This document shows positions 45,727 to 54,567 of a DNA stretch of 64,000 nucleotides, piece after piece. The first letter of the stretch is position 1. The number at the start of each line of letters is the position of its first letter. The notes below the pieces were generated by a model. The model was not told the DNA's origin. It ran no database searches and saw only the letters and a program-made list of their open reading frames with translations. Made by a program: the position numbers and the translations under genes. This stretch comes from an uncultured Pseudomonadales bacterium (GTDB lineage Bacteria > Pseudomonadota > Gammaproteobacteria > Pseudomonadales > Azotimanducaceae). The stretch covers positions 2,666,001 through 2,730,000 of the forward strand of contig OY282455.1 in the NCBI GenBank assembly GCA_958296195.1, written 5' to 3'.

Positions 45727-46875
45727 ATGGCCACGAAGCCGAACAGGCTGCTTCGCTATCTTTCCGTCCCAGTCAGGGACGATCTGCGCAGCAAGATGGT
45801 GTTTCTTGGCGGCCCCCGCCAAGTGGGCAAGACAACATTGGCGCTGTCGCTTCTGCAGGCGGATGGGCCAAGACACCCAGGATACCTGAATTGGGATGAT
45901 CCCCATGTTCGCCCGGGCTTGCTGCGGGGGGACCTGCCCGGTGGCGAAGATGTCCTCGTCCTGGACGAGATCCACAAGTTCCCTCGCTGGCGCAATCTGG
46001 TCAAAGGGCTTTACGACACCCAAGGCGACCGCGTTGCCCTTTTGGTGACGGGCTCCGCTAGGCTGGACCACTATCGAAAGGGTGGCGATTCCCTGCAGGG
46101 GCGCTACCACCACTACCGCCTGCACCCCTTCTCCCTGAATGAGCTCGTCGCCGACCCGTCGCCAAAAGACTTGGAAGCGCTGCTGCAGTTCGGCGGCTTT
46201 CCCGAACCTCTGCTGGCCGGCAATGTGCGCACTTGGCGGCGCTGGCAGCGGGAGAGGTTGGTGCGAGTGGTGCATGATGACCTGCGCGACCTCGAAAACG
46301 TGCGCCAGGTCGCCTTGGTGGAACTGCTCGTCGAGGCGCTGCCGAGTCGCGTGGGATCACCGCTGTCCATTAGAAGCCTGAGCGAAGATTTGCAGGTTGC
46401 GCACCAAACTGTGGAGCGCTGGTTGAGCATCCTCGAGAACCTTTACGTCTGCTTCCGCATTCCGCCGTTTGGCGCACCTCGGATACGCGCCGTGAAAAAA
46501 GAGAACAAGCTTTACCTGTGGGACTGGTCGCAGGTGCCGGATAAAGGGCCGCGCTTTGAAAACTTGGTCGCCTGCCAACTATTGAAGTACTGCCATCATC
46601 AGGAGGATACCGAAGGCCATCGCATGGAACTGCGGTTCCTCCGGGACACCGACCGCCGCGAAGTGGACTTCGTGGTGATGCGGGACGGTGCGCCTTTGTT
46701 CGCGGTGGAGTGCAAGTCAGGCGAGAAGTCATTGAATCCGGCGATACCCTACTTTCGGGAGAGAACCCCCATCCCCCGCTTTCACCAAGTCCACCTAGGC
46801 GAGCAGGACCGACTCACTGGCGGCGTCCGCATCCTGCCTTTCCGCACCTTTTGCCGAGAACTTGAGCTGCCCTGA
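45727..46875 (+). CDS. AAA ATPase with DUF4143 domain
   Basis: 382 residues. Walker A is GGPRQVGKTTLALSL (about 29-43) and Walker B is VLVLDEIHKFPRW; the sensor segment is LLVTGSARLDHYRKGGDSLQ. The C-terminal DUF4143 region carries a nuclease-like acidic pair in REVDFVV and FAVECKSGEKS (PD-(D/E)XK-like). Members are widespread, multicopy genes of unknown function, often linked to defence or mobile regions. No Shine-Dalgarno is seen before the ATG. Confidence 0.88.
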   Translation: MATKPNRLLRYLSVPVRDDLRSKMVFLGGPRQVGKTTLALSLLQADGPRHPGYLNWDDPHVRPGLLRGDLPGGEDVLVLDEIHKFPRWRNLVKGLYDTQGDRVALLVTGSARLDHYRKGGDSLQGRYHHYRLHPFSLNELVADPSPKDLEALLQFGGFPEPLLAGNVRTWRRWQRERLVRVVHDDLRDLENVRQVALVELLVEALPSRVGSPLSIRSLSEDLQVAHQTVERWLSILENLYVCFRIPPFGAPRIRAVKKENKLYLWDWSQVPDKGPRFENLVACQLLKYCHHQEDTEGHRMELRFLRDTDRREVDFVVMRDGAPLFAVECKSGEKSLNPAIPYFRERTPIPRFHQVHLGEQDRLTGGVRILPFRTFCRELELP

Positions 46876-46894
46876 CGTGGATGGGGGATCCACG
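46876..46894 (+). terminator. Hairpin directly after DUF4143 ATPase
   Basis: CGTGGAT (46876-46882), loop GGGGG, ATCCACG (46888-46894), starting right after the stop codon. The stem is perfect; the following sequence has only a weak T-rich tract. Confidence 0.4.
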
Positions 46895-46942
46895 GTGATT
46901 TGATGGTATTTTGGCCCGAACTCCCGGACTGCGCCTGTTGCC

Positions 46943-47188
46943 GTGCCCACTGCTCCGCCCGACTTTGACTGCTGCGTTGACGCGCTGGGCCTGCTCTGCC
47001 CGGAGCCGCTCATGGTGGTGCGCAACCGGGTGCGGGAGATGGACGCCGGCCAAGTGCTGCATGTGCTGGCGGACGACCCCTCCACTAAGCGGGACTTCAC
47101 CAACTTCTGCCATTTCATGGGGCATGAGCTGCTCGCGCAGCGGGAGCGGGAAGGCCGCCTTGAATACTGGTTGCGCAAGGGGGGTTGA
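46943..47188 (+). CDS. tusA: TusA/SirA-family sulfurtransferase
   Basis: 81-residue TusA-fold protein. The sulfur-carrying Cys is in DALGLLCPEPLMVVRNRV (CPxP motif). TusA accepts persulfide sulfur and directs it to tRNA thiolation or molybdenum cofactor. Start is GTG at 46943 with no strong ribosome site. A C-terminal FCHFMGHELLAQ block is as in the family. Confidence 0.85.
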   Translation: MPTAPPDFDCCVDALGLLCPEPLMVVRNRVREMDAGQVLHVLADDPSTKRDFTNFCHFMGHELLAQREREGRLEYWLRKGG

Positions 47189-47299
47189 CTCGGCGATGGA
47201 TGATTTTCAATGTGTTTTTGAGGCAGCCCGGCTCTGTTGAGCCAGTGTGCCCATCCTTGCGGCCGGGCGGCGGCAGGGCGCTCCTGGGAGGGAAGCCGC

Positions 47300-47884
47300 G
47301 TGGCTAGCCTGAGCGTCCTCCACTACTTCGCCTACGGCAGCAACATGAATCCGGCTAGGGTGCGGGCGCGGGGTTTAGAGGTCGCCGACCTCCGCGGCGC
47401 CTATTTGACGGGCCTGAAGCTGGTCTTCGACAAGGTCTCGCGCCAGCATCCGGGCGCCGCCCACGCCAACATCGTTTATGCGCCCGGCGAGCGGGTGGAG
47501 GGTGTGCTCTACCGGCTGGCGAGCGCCGCGGAAATCCTCAAGATGGACCCCTTCGAGCGGGCGCCTTGGAACTACGGGCGGGATGCGGTGCTGGTGCGCG
47601 TTCCTTGCCCTGCATCCGCAGGAAAGGCCCAGGCTGCGACTGGCCCCGCCCCCCTAAGAAGGTCTGAGTACGACGCCGTGGCGGATGCTTCCGGCGACTC
47701 GATGGTGCCCGCTTGGACCTACTTCGCCAATCCAGCGGCAAGACGACCGGGCTTGAAGCCCCCGGCGGAGTATCTTGCCCACATGCTGGCCGGCAGGGAC
47801 TATCTGTCGGCGGACTATTTTCGGTGGCTCGCTCGCACGGAGGTCGCCTTTGCTACTGCCGATAGTGGTCCAGAAAACGCTTGA
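47300..47884 (+). CDS. Gamma-glutamylcyclotransferase family protein
   Basis: 194 residues of the GGCT fold: substrate loop YFAYGSNMNPARV and a Glu in DPFERAPWNYGRD at the usual active-site position. The family releases 5-oxoproline from gamma-glutamyl peptides. Start is GTG at 47300 with GGGAGGG upstream. It overlaps the end of the convergent aminotransferase by 32 bases. Confidence 0.85.
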   Translation: MASLSVLHYFAYGSNMNPARVRARGLEVADLRGAYLTGLKLVFDKVSRQHPGAAHANIVYAPGERVEGVLYRLASAAEILKMDPFERAPWNYGRDAVLVRVPCPASAGKAQAATGPAPLRRSEYDAVADASGDSMVPAWTYFANPAARRPGLKPPAEYLAHMLAGRDYLSADYFRWLARTEVAFATADSGPENA

Positions 47885-49136
47885 GGCGGCCGATGGCGTC
47901 CTGCAGCTCGTCCGCATGGGGCAGGAAGACGATGCGGAAGTGGTCCGGATGCGGCCAATTGAAGCCGCTGCCCTGCACCACCAGCAGCTTTTCCTGGCGC
48001 AGCAGGTCCAAGGCGAATTGCTCGTCGTTGCGGATGTGGAAGCGTTCGGGGCACAACCTTGGAAAAAAATAGAGGGCGCCACGAGGCTTGACGCAGGAGA
48101 GCCCTTCGATTTCGCTTAGCAGCCGCCAGGCCAGCTCCCGCTGCTCGTGTAGCCTTCCGCCGGGGCGGGTGTATTCGGTGATGGACTGATAGCCGCCGAG
48201 GGCTGTCTGCACGGCGTGCTGGGTGGGCACATTGGCGCACAGGCGCATGGACGCCAGCATGTTCAGCCCTTCGATGTAGCTCTGAGCGCGGTGCTTGGCG
48301 CCGCTGACCACCAGCCAGCCGGTGCGGAAGCCGGCCGCCCGGTAGGATTTGGACAGGCCGCTGAAGGTGAGCGCCAGAAGGTCGTCCGCCAAGGTGGAGA
48401 CCGGAATGTACTCGGCGTCGTCATAGACGATCTTGTCGTAGATCTCGTCGGCCATGACGACGAGGTCGTGGCGCCTCGCTATTTCGACCAACCCTTGCAG
48501 CGTCTCCCGGCCATAGACTGCGCCGGTGGGGTTGTTCGGGTTGATGATGACCAAGACCTTGGCGCGGAGGGTGATCTTCGCCTCCAAGTCGGCCAAGTCC
48601 GGCGCCCAGCCCTCGTTCTCGTTGCAGAGATAGTGGACTGGCTTGCCGTCGCATAGATTCACCGCCGCTGTCCAGAGCGGATAGTCCGGCGCCGGGATGA
48701 GCACTTCGTCGCCGATTTCTAGCAGGCCCTGCAAGGCCATCATCAAAAGCTCCGAAACGCCGTTGCCGATATATACGTCGTCAATGTCCACGTCCGCGGC
48801 ACCGAGCTGCTGCATGTATTGCATGACCGCCTTGCGGGCGGAGTACAGGCCCTTGGCGCCGCAGTAGCCTTGGGAGCGAGGCAGGTTGTGGATCACGTCG
48901 CGCAGGATCTCCTCCGGCGCATCAAAGCCGAAGGGCGCGGGGTTGCCGACGTTCAGCTTGATGATCCGATGTCCCTCCTCCTCCAGCCGAGTGGCTTCGT
49001 CGAGCACCGGGCCGCGGATGTCGTAGCAGACGTCATTGAGCTTGCTGGACTTGCGAATGGGCCGGCTCCTGGCGGGAACCAGCTCAGTGACCGGACTGAC
49101 GGCGCGGCGCGGCGTCTGGTTTTGTGCTTTCGTCAT
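47853..49136 (-). CDS. alaA: Alanine-type aminotransferase (AlaA/YfbQ-like)
   Basis: 427 residues, PLP-dependent class I aminotransferase. Motifs are IINPNNPTGAVYG, VMADEIYDKIVYD, the PLP lysine in FSGLSKSYRAAGFRTGW and the arginine block HFRIVFLP near the end. It closely fits the glutamate-pyruvate aminotransferase AlaA. The ATG at 49136 gives the family N-terminus. It has a long N-terminal tail of about 25 residues before the conserved LNDVCYDIRGPV. Confidence 0.88.
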   Translation of the reverse strand: MTKAQNQTPRRAVSPVTELVPARSRPIRKSSKLNDVCYDIRGPVLDEATRLEEEGHRIIKLNVGNPAPFGFDAPEEILRDVIHNLPRSQGYCGAKGLYSARKAVMQYMQQLGAADVDIDDVYIGNGVSELLMMALQGLLEIGDEVLIPAPDYPLWTAAVNLCDGKPVHYLCNENEGWAPDLADLEAKITLRAKVLVIINPNNPTGAVYGRETLQGLVEIARRHDLVVMADEIYDKIVYDDAEYIPVSTLADDLLALTFSGLSKSYRAAGFRTGWLVVSGAKHRAQSYIEGLNMLASMRLCANVPTQHAVQTALGGYQSITEYTRPGGRLHEQRELAWRLLSEIEGLSCVKPRGALYFFPRLCPERFHIRNDEQFALDLLRQEKLLVVQGSGFNWPHPDHFRIVFLPHADELQDAIGRLKRFLDHYRQ

Positions 49137-49279
49137 GCGGGCCTTGGCGATATCATGCGGCTCGGCGCTGCCGTGCATTCGAATGTTCGGCCACCAGCTT
49201 GGGCAGCCTAGACTAGCACGGCCCGAAGCTGGGAGCGAGAAGCGCCGGCAAGCCGGCCGCTGGACGCAAGGAGCAACTG

Positions 49280-49696
49280 ATGACCAGAATCCGCAAGACC
49301 GACGAGCAGTGGCGGGAGCAGCTCACGCCGGATGAGTTTCAAATCACCCGCATGGCCGGCACCGAACGGGCCTTCACCGGCATCTATTGGAACACCAAAA
49401 CCCCGGGGGTTTACAACTGCAAATGCTGCGACGCATCCCTGTTCAAGGCGGACACCAAGTACGACTCCGGCACCGGCTGGCCGAGCTTCCATTCGCCCAT
49501 CGCGCCGCAAGTGGTCGCCACCCGGGAGGACCACAGCTTGGGAATGCGTCGGGTTGAGGTGCTTTGCGCCGCTTGCGACGCCCATCTTGGCCACTTGTTT
49601 CCAGATGGGCCGGCGCCCACGGGCTTGCGCTACTGCTTGAACTCGGCGTCGCTGTCATTGGCGGCGCTGCAGGCGGGCAAGGGCCAAGGCTGCTGA
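49280..49696 (+). CDS. msrB: Peptide methionine (R)-S-oxide reductase MsrB
   Basis: 138-residue MsrB: zinc cysteines in YNCKCCDASLF and LCAACDAHLGH, catalytic loop GLRYCLNSASLSL with the nucleophilic Cys, and the GTGWPSFHSPI block. Repairs oxidised methionine in proteins. The resolving Cys is not obvious. AAGGAG precedes the ATG. Confidence 0.95.
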   Translation: MTRIRKTDEQWREQLTPDEFQITRMAGTERAFTGIYWNTKTPGVYNCKCCDASLFKADTKYDSGTGWPSFHSPIAPQVVATREDHSLGMRRVEVLCAACDAHLGHLFPDGPAPTGLRYCLNSASLSLAALQAGKGQGC

Positions 49697-49803
49697 CGGG
49701 AGTGTACCAAGCCGCGCATTCCCGCGCTGGTTGACTGGATGTGCGGGCGGCGGCCGACGGCCGACGCCGGCCGTGCAAGCCCGTCGGTTGGCCTAGTGGC
49801 GAA

Positions 49804-50763
49804 CTATTCGCCTTGCAGCAAATTGGCCGGAGCGTACTGGTCGGTGAGCAAGCGGGCGCCGACATCCCAATCGATCTTGGTGGAAAACCGCGCTGGGTAG
49901 TCCTGAATGGGGACGCCGTAGGGAGCGAGAGGCGCCGCAAGCGCCTTGGCGCGAGCGGTGAGCGTCATCAGGCTGGGCAATGCACGATGGCCGGCGAGAA
50001 TGATGCGGTTGCCGCTTTGACGCAGACGAAGGTTGAAAAACGATCCGAATACATCTCTATAAGTTACTGATTCATGGTCATAAAGTTTGCTTGTAGCGAA
50101 GGTATTTGCCGCCAATGCTCCGTTTTCCTGAAGCAGCGCCAGCACCTCTCTGAGGAATTCCCGAGTCATCAGGTGTTCGGGAATGTAGTCGGCCCCGAAG
50201 GCGTCGAGCATGATGAGGTCGTAGACGGGACCGGCCTGGCTGGCCCGGCGGGTGAACACTCTGGCGTCCTGAACATGCACGCGCAGGTTGTCACCCGCAG
50301 TGAAGCCGAAGTAGCGCTGGGCCACCTTGACTACGGCGGGGTCGATCTCCACCACGTCGATGTCGGCTTCTGGATGGAGCGCGGCCAAGGCCATCGGCAG
50401 GGTGCCGCCGCCGAGGCCGATGATGAGCGCCCGGCTTGGCGAGGGGTTCAGCAGCAGGGCGGCCATCATCATCTTGGTGTAGGTCAGCGCCATTTCCTTG
50501 GGACGGCGCTGGTCCAAGCAGGACTGCTTGCGCTGCATCCGCCGTTGGCTGAACTGCAGGCAGAGGGTGGAAGCCTGTTTGGTCACCAGAATGGTTTGGT
50601 AAAGCGAGCGCTCCCGGTGAATGACCTCCGCCGCGGCGCCTTGAGCCGCTAGGGCCGCCGCCAACGCCAGCCCGCAAAGCGTGCGTTGGGAGGCGGCGAA
50701 CGGCCGCAACCTTTGCCGCCGTTGAACGCTCGCAGCCCAAGTCCGACAGGCTGCTGGTTTCAT
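49804..50763 (-). CDS. Spermidine-synthase-like protein, catalytic part, exported?
   Basis: 319 residues. The Rossmann methyltransferase/spermidine-synthase core is visible: IIGLGGGTLPMALAA, DIDVVEIDPAVVKVAQRYF and YDLIMLDAFGADYIPEHL. The N-terminus has a hydrophobic LCGLALAAALAAQGAAA stretch that looks like a signal or membrane anchor, which is odd for a decarboxylated-SAM enzyme. Its ATG overlaps the preceding membrane gene stop by four bases; together they match the fused MFS/spermidine-synthase proteins, here split. A role other than polyamine synthesis is possible. Confidence 0.8.
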   Translation of the reverse strand: MKPAACRTWAASVQRRQRLRPFAASQRTLCGLALAAALAAQGAAAEVIHRERSLYQTILVTKQASTLCLQFSQRRMQRKQSCLDQRRPKEMALTYTKMMMAALLLNPSPSRALIIGLGGGTLPMALAALHPEADIDVVEIDPAVVKVAQRYFGFTAGDNLRVHVQDARVFTRRASQAGPVYDLIMLDAFGADYIPEHLMTREFLREVLALLQENGALAANTFATSKLYDHESVTYRDVFGSFFNLRLRQSGNRIILAGHRALPSLMTLTARAKALAAPLAPYGVPIQDYPARFSTKIDWDVGARLLTDQYAPANLLQGE

Positions 50764-51401
50764 CGATGCAGCCGGCTGACGACAAGCGCCGTCGCGCCCA
50801 TCAGCAGCAGCGTCCCGGTCAGCAGGTTTAGGATGGTGTTGATCTCCCACCAGAGCACGAAATAGAAGCTGGTCCCCAAGGTGCCGAGGGCGCTGCCAGC
50901 GGTGGAGATGAAGTAGAGCCGGCCGGCGACGTTGCCGGACTCCTCCTTGGTGCGCACGAGCAGGCGCACGGAATAGGGCGCGATCATGCCCAGCATCGCC
51001 GTAGGGCAAACGAACAGCAGGGTGGAGGCGGCCAAGGCGCCGTAGCGGGGGTCGGCAACGGCCATGAATATTCGATTCATGGCCGGCTCGGCGAAGTAAA
51101 CCAGGGGATAGAGCAATAGGGCGCCGCCCAGGAAAATTCCCGCGAAGCGGCCCAAGGACGGCGAACGCAGCGACCATTTGCCGCCCAGCAGGTAGCCGAG
51201 CGCCAAGCTCGCCATGAACACCGTGATGATGCCGCCCCAGACGTAGATGCCGCCGCCGAAGTAGGGTGCCAGCACCCGCCCGCCGAGCAGTTCCAGGGAC
51301 ATGATGACGAAGCCGCCGCCAAAGGCGAGGGCGTGGACCAGCATCGACAAAAGGTGAACCCGTTTGATGGGGTGCTTGAGTTTACAAATTGACCTGTCCA
51401 A
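50760..51401 (-). CDS. Membrane partner of spermidine-synthase-like protein
   Basis: 213 residues with about six hydrophobic segments (for example [37 protein letters not shown] and [19 protein letters not shown]). It matches the N-terminal membrane half of fused MFS/spermidine-synthase proteins. Start is ATG at 51401; 51344 is a possible alternative ([10 protein letters not shown]). The two genes overlap and are probably one functional unit. Confidence 0.75.
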   Translation of the reverse strand: MDRSICKLKHPIKRVHLLSMLVHALAFGGGFVIMSLELLGGRVLAPYFGGGIYVWGGIITVFMASLALGYLLGGKWSLRSPSLGRFAGIFLGGALLLYPLVYFAEPAMNRIFMAVADPRYGALAASTLLFVCPTAMLGMIAPYSVRLLVRTKEESGNVAGRLYFISTAGSALGTLGTSFYFVLWWEINTILNLLTGTLLLMGATALVVSRLHR

Positions 51402-51499
51402 TTAACAACTTGGGCGCCGCACGGGAACTAGCGTCGGCGCTGGTTTTTTGGTGGACCAGGCGGCAACCACCTGTTTTCGGCGCCTCGTTCCCAAGTAAA

Positions 51500-52435
51500 A
51501 TGCCTTACCCCAACTGGCGCGGAGCCAAGTTCTTGCAGCAGCTCACCCATCTTCAGCGGCTTGAGGCCGAGAGCATCCACATCATGCGCGAGGTGATGGC
51601 CGAGGCCGAGCGCCCGGTGATGCTCTACTCCATCGGCAAGGATTCGTCGGTGATGCTGCACTTGGCGCTCAAGGCGTTCCACCCCTCGCCGCCGCCCTTT
51701 CCGCTGCTGCATGTGGATACCGGCTGGAAGTTTCGGGAGATGATCGCCTTCCGGGACCGGCGCGCCAAGGAGCTTGGCGTGGACCTCATCGTGCATAAAA
51801 ACCAAGAGGGGCTGGCCAAGGGCATCGGGCCGGTCAGCCACGGCTCCGACGTCCACACCGACGTGATGAAGACCCAGGCGCTGAAGCAGGCCCTGGACGC
51901 CCACGGCTTCGACGCCGCCTTTGGCGGCGCCCGCCGGGACGAGGAGAAGTCCCGGGCCAAGGAGCGGGTGTTCTCCTTCCGCAACGCCCACCATCGCTGG
52001 GACCCCAAGAACCAGCGCCCGGAGTTCTGGAGCCTCTACAACGGCCGAGTGCGGCCCGGCGAGAGCATGCGGGTGTTTCCCCTGTCCAATTGGACGGAGC
52101 TGGACATCTGGCTGTACATCCGCGAGGAGAACATCCCCATCGTCCCCCTGTACTTTGCCGCCGAGCGCCCCGTCGTCGAGCGCGACGGCCAGCTGATCAT
52201 GGTCGATGACGAGCGCCTGCCCCTGCATCCCGGCGAGGCGCCGAGCCGGCGGCGGGTGCGCTTCCGCACTCTGGGCTGCTATCCGCTCACCGGCGCCCTG
52301 GAATCCGACGCCGATGACTTGGAGGGCATCATCCGGGAGATGCTGGTGGCTCGAACCTCCGAGCGCGAGGGCCGGATGATCGACCACGACGTCGCGGCCT
52401 CCATGGAGAAGAAAAAGCAGGAGGGCTACTTTTGA
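51500..52435 (+). CDS. cysD: Sulfate adenylyltransferase subunit 2 (CysD)
   Basis: 311 residues. The ATP-pyrophosphatase loop is [18 protein letters not shown], followed by [13 protein letters not shown] and [16 protein letters not shown], all typical of CysD. With CysN it makes APS from sulfate and ATP. It is directly coupled to cysNC (stop and start share one base). No cysH is beside it. Confidence 0.95.
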   Translation: MPYPNWRGAKFLQQLTHLQRLEAESIHIMREVMAEAERPVMLYSIGKDSSVMLHLALKAFHPSPPPFPLLHVDTGWKFREMIAFRDRRAKELGVDLIVHKNQEGLAKGIGPVSHGSDVHTDVMKTQALKQALDAHGFDAAFGGARRDEEKSRAKERVFSFRNAHHRWDPKNQRPEFWSLYNGRVRPGESMRVFPLSNWTELDIWLYIREENIPIVPLYFAAERPVVERDGQLIMVDDERLPLHPGEAPSRRRVRFRTLGCYPLTGALESDADDLEGIIREMLVARTSEREGRMIDHDVAASMEKKKQEGYF

Positions 52436-54363
52436 TGGGCGAAGCAACCGCCGCAGCCGTGCCCCAGGAAGGCGCCGAGGCCTCCGCAAGCCTGGCCGAC
52501 CAATTGCGTCGGCAAGGTGCCCAAACGGCCTTGCGCTTCCTCACCTGCGGCAGTGTCGATGACGGCAAGAGCACCCTGATTGGGCGCCTGCTGTACGACG
52601 CCAAGCTGGTGTTCGAAGACCAGTTGGCGGCGTTGGCGGCGGACAGCAAGACCCAAGGCACCCAGGGCGGCGATCTCGACTTCGCGCTGTTGGTCGATGG
52701 CCTGGCGGCGGAGCGCGAGCAGGGCATCACCATCGACGTTGCCTACCGCTACTTCACCACGGACCGGCGCAAGTTCGTGGTCGCCGACGCACCCGGCCAT
52801 GAGCAGTACACCCGCAACATGGCCACCGGCGCGTCCAACTCGGAGTTGGCGGTCATTCTGGTCGATGCCCGCAAGGGCGTATTGACCCAGACCCGGCGGC
52901 ACAGCTACATCGCGGCGCTGTTCGGCATCCGGCACTTCGTGCTGGCGGTCAACAAGATGGACCTCGTGGGCTACGACCAAGCGGTTTTCGCTGACATTGA
53001 ACGCAGCTATCGGAGCTTTGCCGCCCAGTTGGGCGGTCTTGACATCGTCGCCATCCCCATCTCCGCGCTCAGGGGCGACAACGTCGCCCGCGCCAGCGAG
53101 GCCATGCCTTGGCACCAAGGCCCGGCCCTGCTGCCCCATCTTGAGGCCGTGGCGGTGGAGGGGGGCGAGGGCCTTGGCGCCTTCCGCATGCCGGTGCAGT
53201 GGGTGAATCGACCCAATGCGGATTTCCGCGGCTTCAGCGGCACCGTCGTCAGCGGTTTGGTGCGCCCCGGCGACGCCCTCGTGGCCTTGCCTTCCGGCCG
53301 GGCCTCCCGGGTGGAGCGCATCCACACGTTTGACGGCGAACTGCCGGCCGCTGGTCCGGGGCAGGCCGTCACCCTGACATTGGCGGACGCCATCGACGTG
53401 AGCCGCGGGGATGTGCTCTGCGCCGCGGAGCGGCCGGCGCAGCTGTCGGACCAGTTGGCCGTGCATCTGCTGTGGATGAGCGAGGACGCCCTGATCCCCG
53501 GCCGCCAATATCGACTGAAGTGCGCCGCCCGCACGGTCAACTGCGTGGTGACGGAGCTCAAGCACGCCGTCAACGTGAACACCTTGGAGGCCCATGCGGC
53601 GAAGAAGCTGGAGCTGAACGGCGTCGGCGTGGCCAACATCAGCTTGAACGAGCGCCTGGTCTTTGAGCCGTTCGGGCAAAGCCCGGCCCTCGGCGGCTTC
53701 ATCCTGATCGACCGGCGCTCCAACGCTACGGTGGGCGTGGGCGTCTTCGACTTCTCCCTGCGCCGGGCGGACAACGTGGTTTGGCAGGCTTTGACCGTCG
53801 ATAAGGCCCACCGGGCCTCGCTGAAGCACCAAAGGCCCTGCGTGATCTGGCTGACTGGGCTGTCCGGATCAGGCAAATCGACCATCGCCAACTTGCTGGA
53901 GAGCCGCCTGCACGATCTGCACCGCCACACCTACACCTTGGACGGCGACAACGTGCGCCACGGCCTGACCCGGGATCTGGGCTTCACCGAGACGGACCGG
54001 GTGGAGAACGTGCGCCGCATCGGCGAAACCGCCAAGCTGATGGTCGATGCCGGCCTGATCGTCATCGTCGCCTTCATTTCGCCCTACCGTTCGGAGCGGC
54101 GCATGGTGCGGCGGCTGCTGGAGGAGGGGGAATTCATCGAAGCCTTTGTCCATACGCCGCTTGCCGTCTGCGAAGCCCGGGACCCCAAGGGGCTGTACCG
54201 CAAGGCCCGGGCCGGCGAGATCACCAACTTCACCGGCATCGACGCCGAATACCAATCGCCGGAGAACCCGGAACTGACTCTGGACACCGTGGCCCTGACG
54301 GCGGAGCAGAGCGTGGAGAAAATCCTCGACCACCTCCGCAGCGCCGGTGTGCTGCAGCCATAG
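52435..54363 (+). CDS. cysNC: Bifunctional CysN/CysC: ATP sulfurylase GTPase and APS kinase
   Basis: 642 residues. The N-terminal GTPase half shows [16 protein letters not shown], the [20 protein letters not shown] switch region and [10 protein letters not shown]. The C-terminal APS kinase has [15 protein letters not shown] (about 475-489) and [16 protein letters not shown]. It makes PAPS from APS and is the product that sulfotransferases need. The P450 and sulfotransferase lie downstream in the same direction. Confidence 0.95.
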   Translation: MGEATAAAVPQEGAEASASLADQLRRQGAQTALRFLTCGSVDDGKSTLIGRLLYDAKLVFEDQLAALAADSKTQGTQGGDLDFALLVDGLAAEREQGITIDVAYRYFTTDRRKFVVADAPGHEQYTRNMATGASNSELAVILVDARKGVLTQTRRHSYIAALFGIRHFVLAVNKMDLVGYDQAVFADIERSYRSFAAQLGGLDIVAIPISALRGDNVARASEAMPWHQGPALLPHLEAVAVEGGEGLGAFRMPVQWVNRPNADFRGFSGTVVSGLVRPGDALVALPSGRASRVERIHTFDGELPAAGPGQAVTLTLADAIDVSRGDVLCAAERPAQLSDQLAVHLLWMSEDALIPGRQYRLKCAARTVNCVVTELKHAVNVNTLEAHAAKKLELNGVGVANISLNERLVFEPFGQSPALGGFILIDRRSNATVGVGVFDFSLRRADNVVWQALTVDKAHRASLKHQRPCVIWLTGLSGSGKSTIANLLESRLHDLHRHTYTLDGDNVRHGLTRDLGFTETDRVENVRRIGETAKLMVDAGLIVIVAFISPYRSERRMVRRLLEEGEFIEAFVHTPLAVCEARDPKGLYRKARAGEITNFTGIDAEYQSPENPELTLDTVALTAEQSVEKILDHLRSAGVLQP

Positions 54364-54486
54364 GGGGATCGGGGGACTGGGCGGATGTTGAGAGACTGGC
54401 GCTGTAAGGAAAGCCTCTCTTGGATGGTTTAATGCTACGCTTTGGCGCGGCAAGGGAATGAGCAATGGACACCATGAATTCTGAGG

Positions 54487-54502
54487 CCCCCCCCCCCCCC
54501 CC
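54487..54502 (+). repeat. Poly-C tract of 16 (possible phase-variation switch)
   Basis: Sixteen consecutive C residues sit between the best start (ATG at 54465, with AGGGA about seven bases upstream) and the P450 frame. With 16 C the ATG frame is one base off; 15 or 18 C would put it in frame. Long homopolymers are also prone to sequencing or assembly error. Confidence 0.9.
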
Positions 54503-54567
54503 GAAGGCTGAAGTCGCCGCCAGGAGGCGTTGGGGAGAAAGTCCCGCTGCGTTTCTCAGCAGAACTC

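Noticed and set aside
50764-51177. Long upstream extension of the spermidine-synthase-like protein
   Set aside because: It overlaps the membrane gene in another frame; the ATG at 50763 with a four-base overlap is the natural start.
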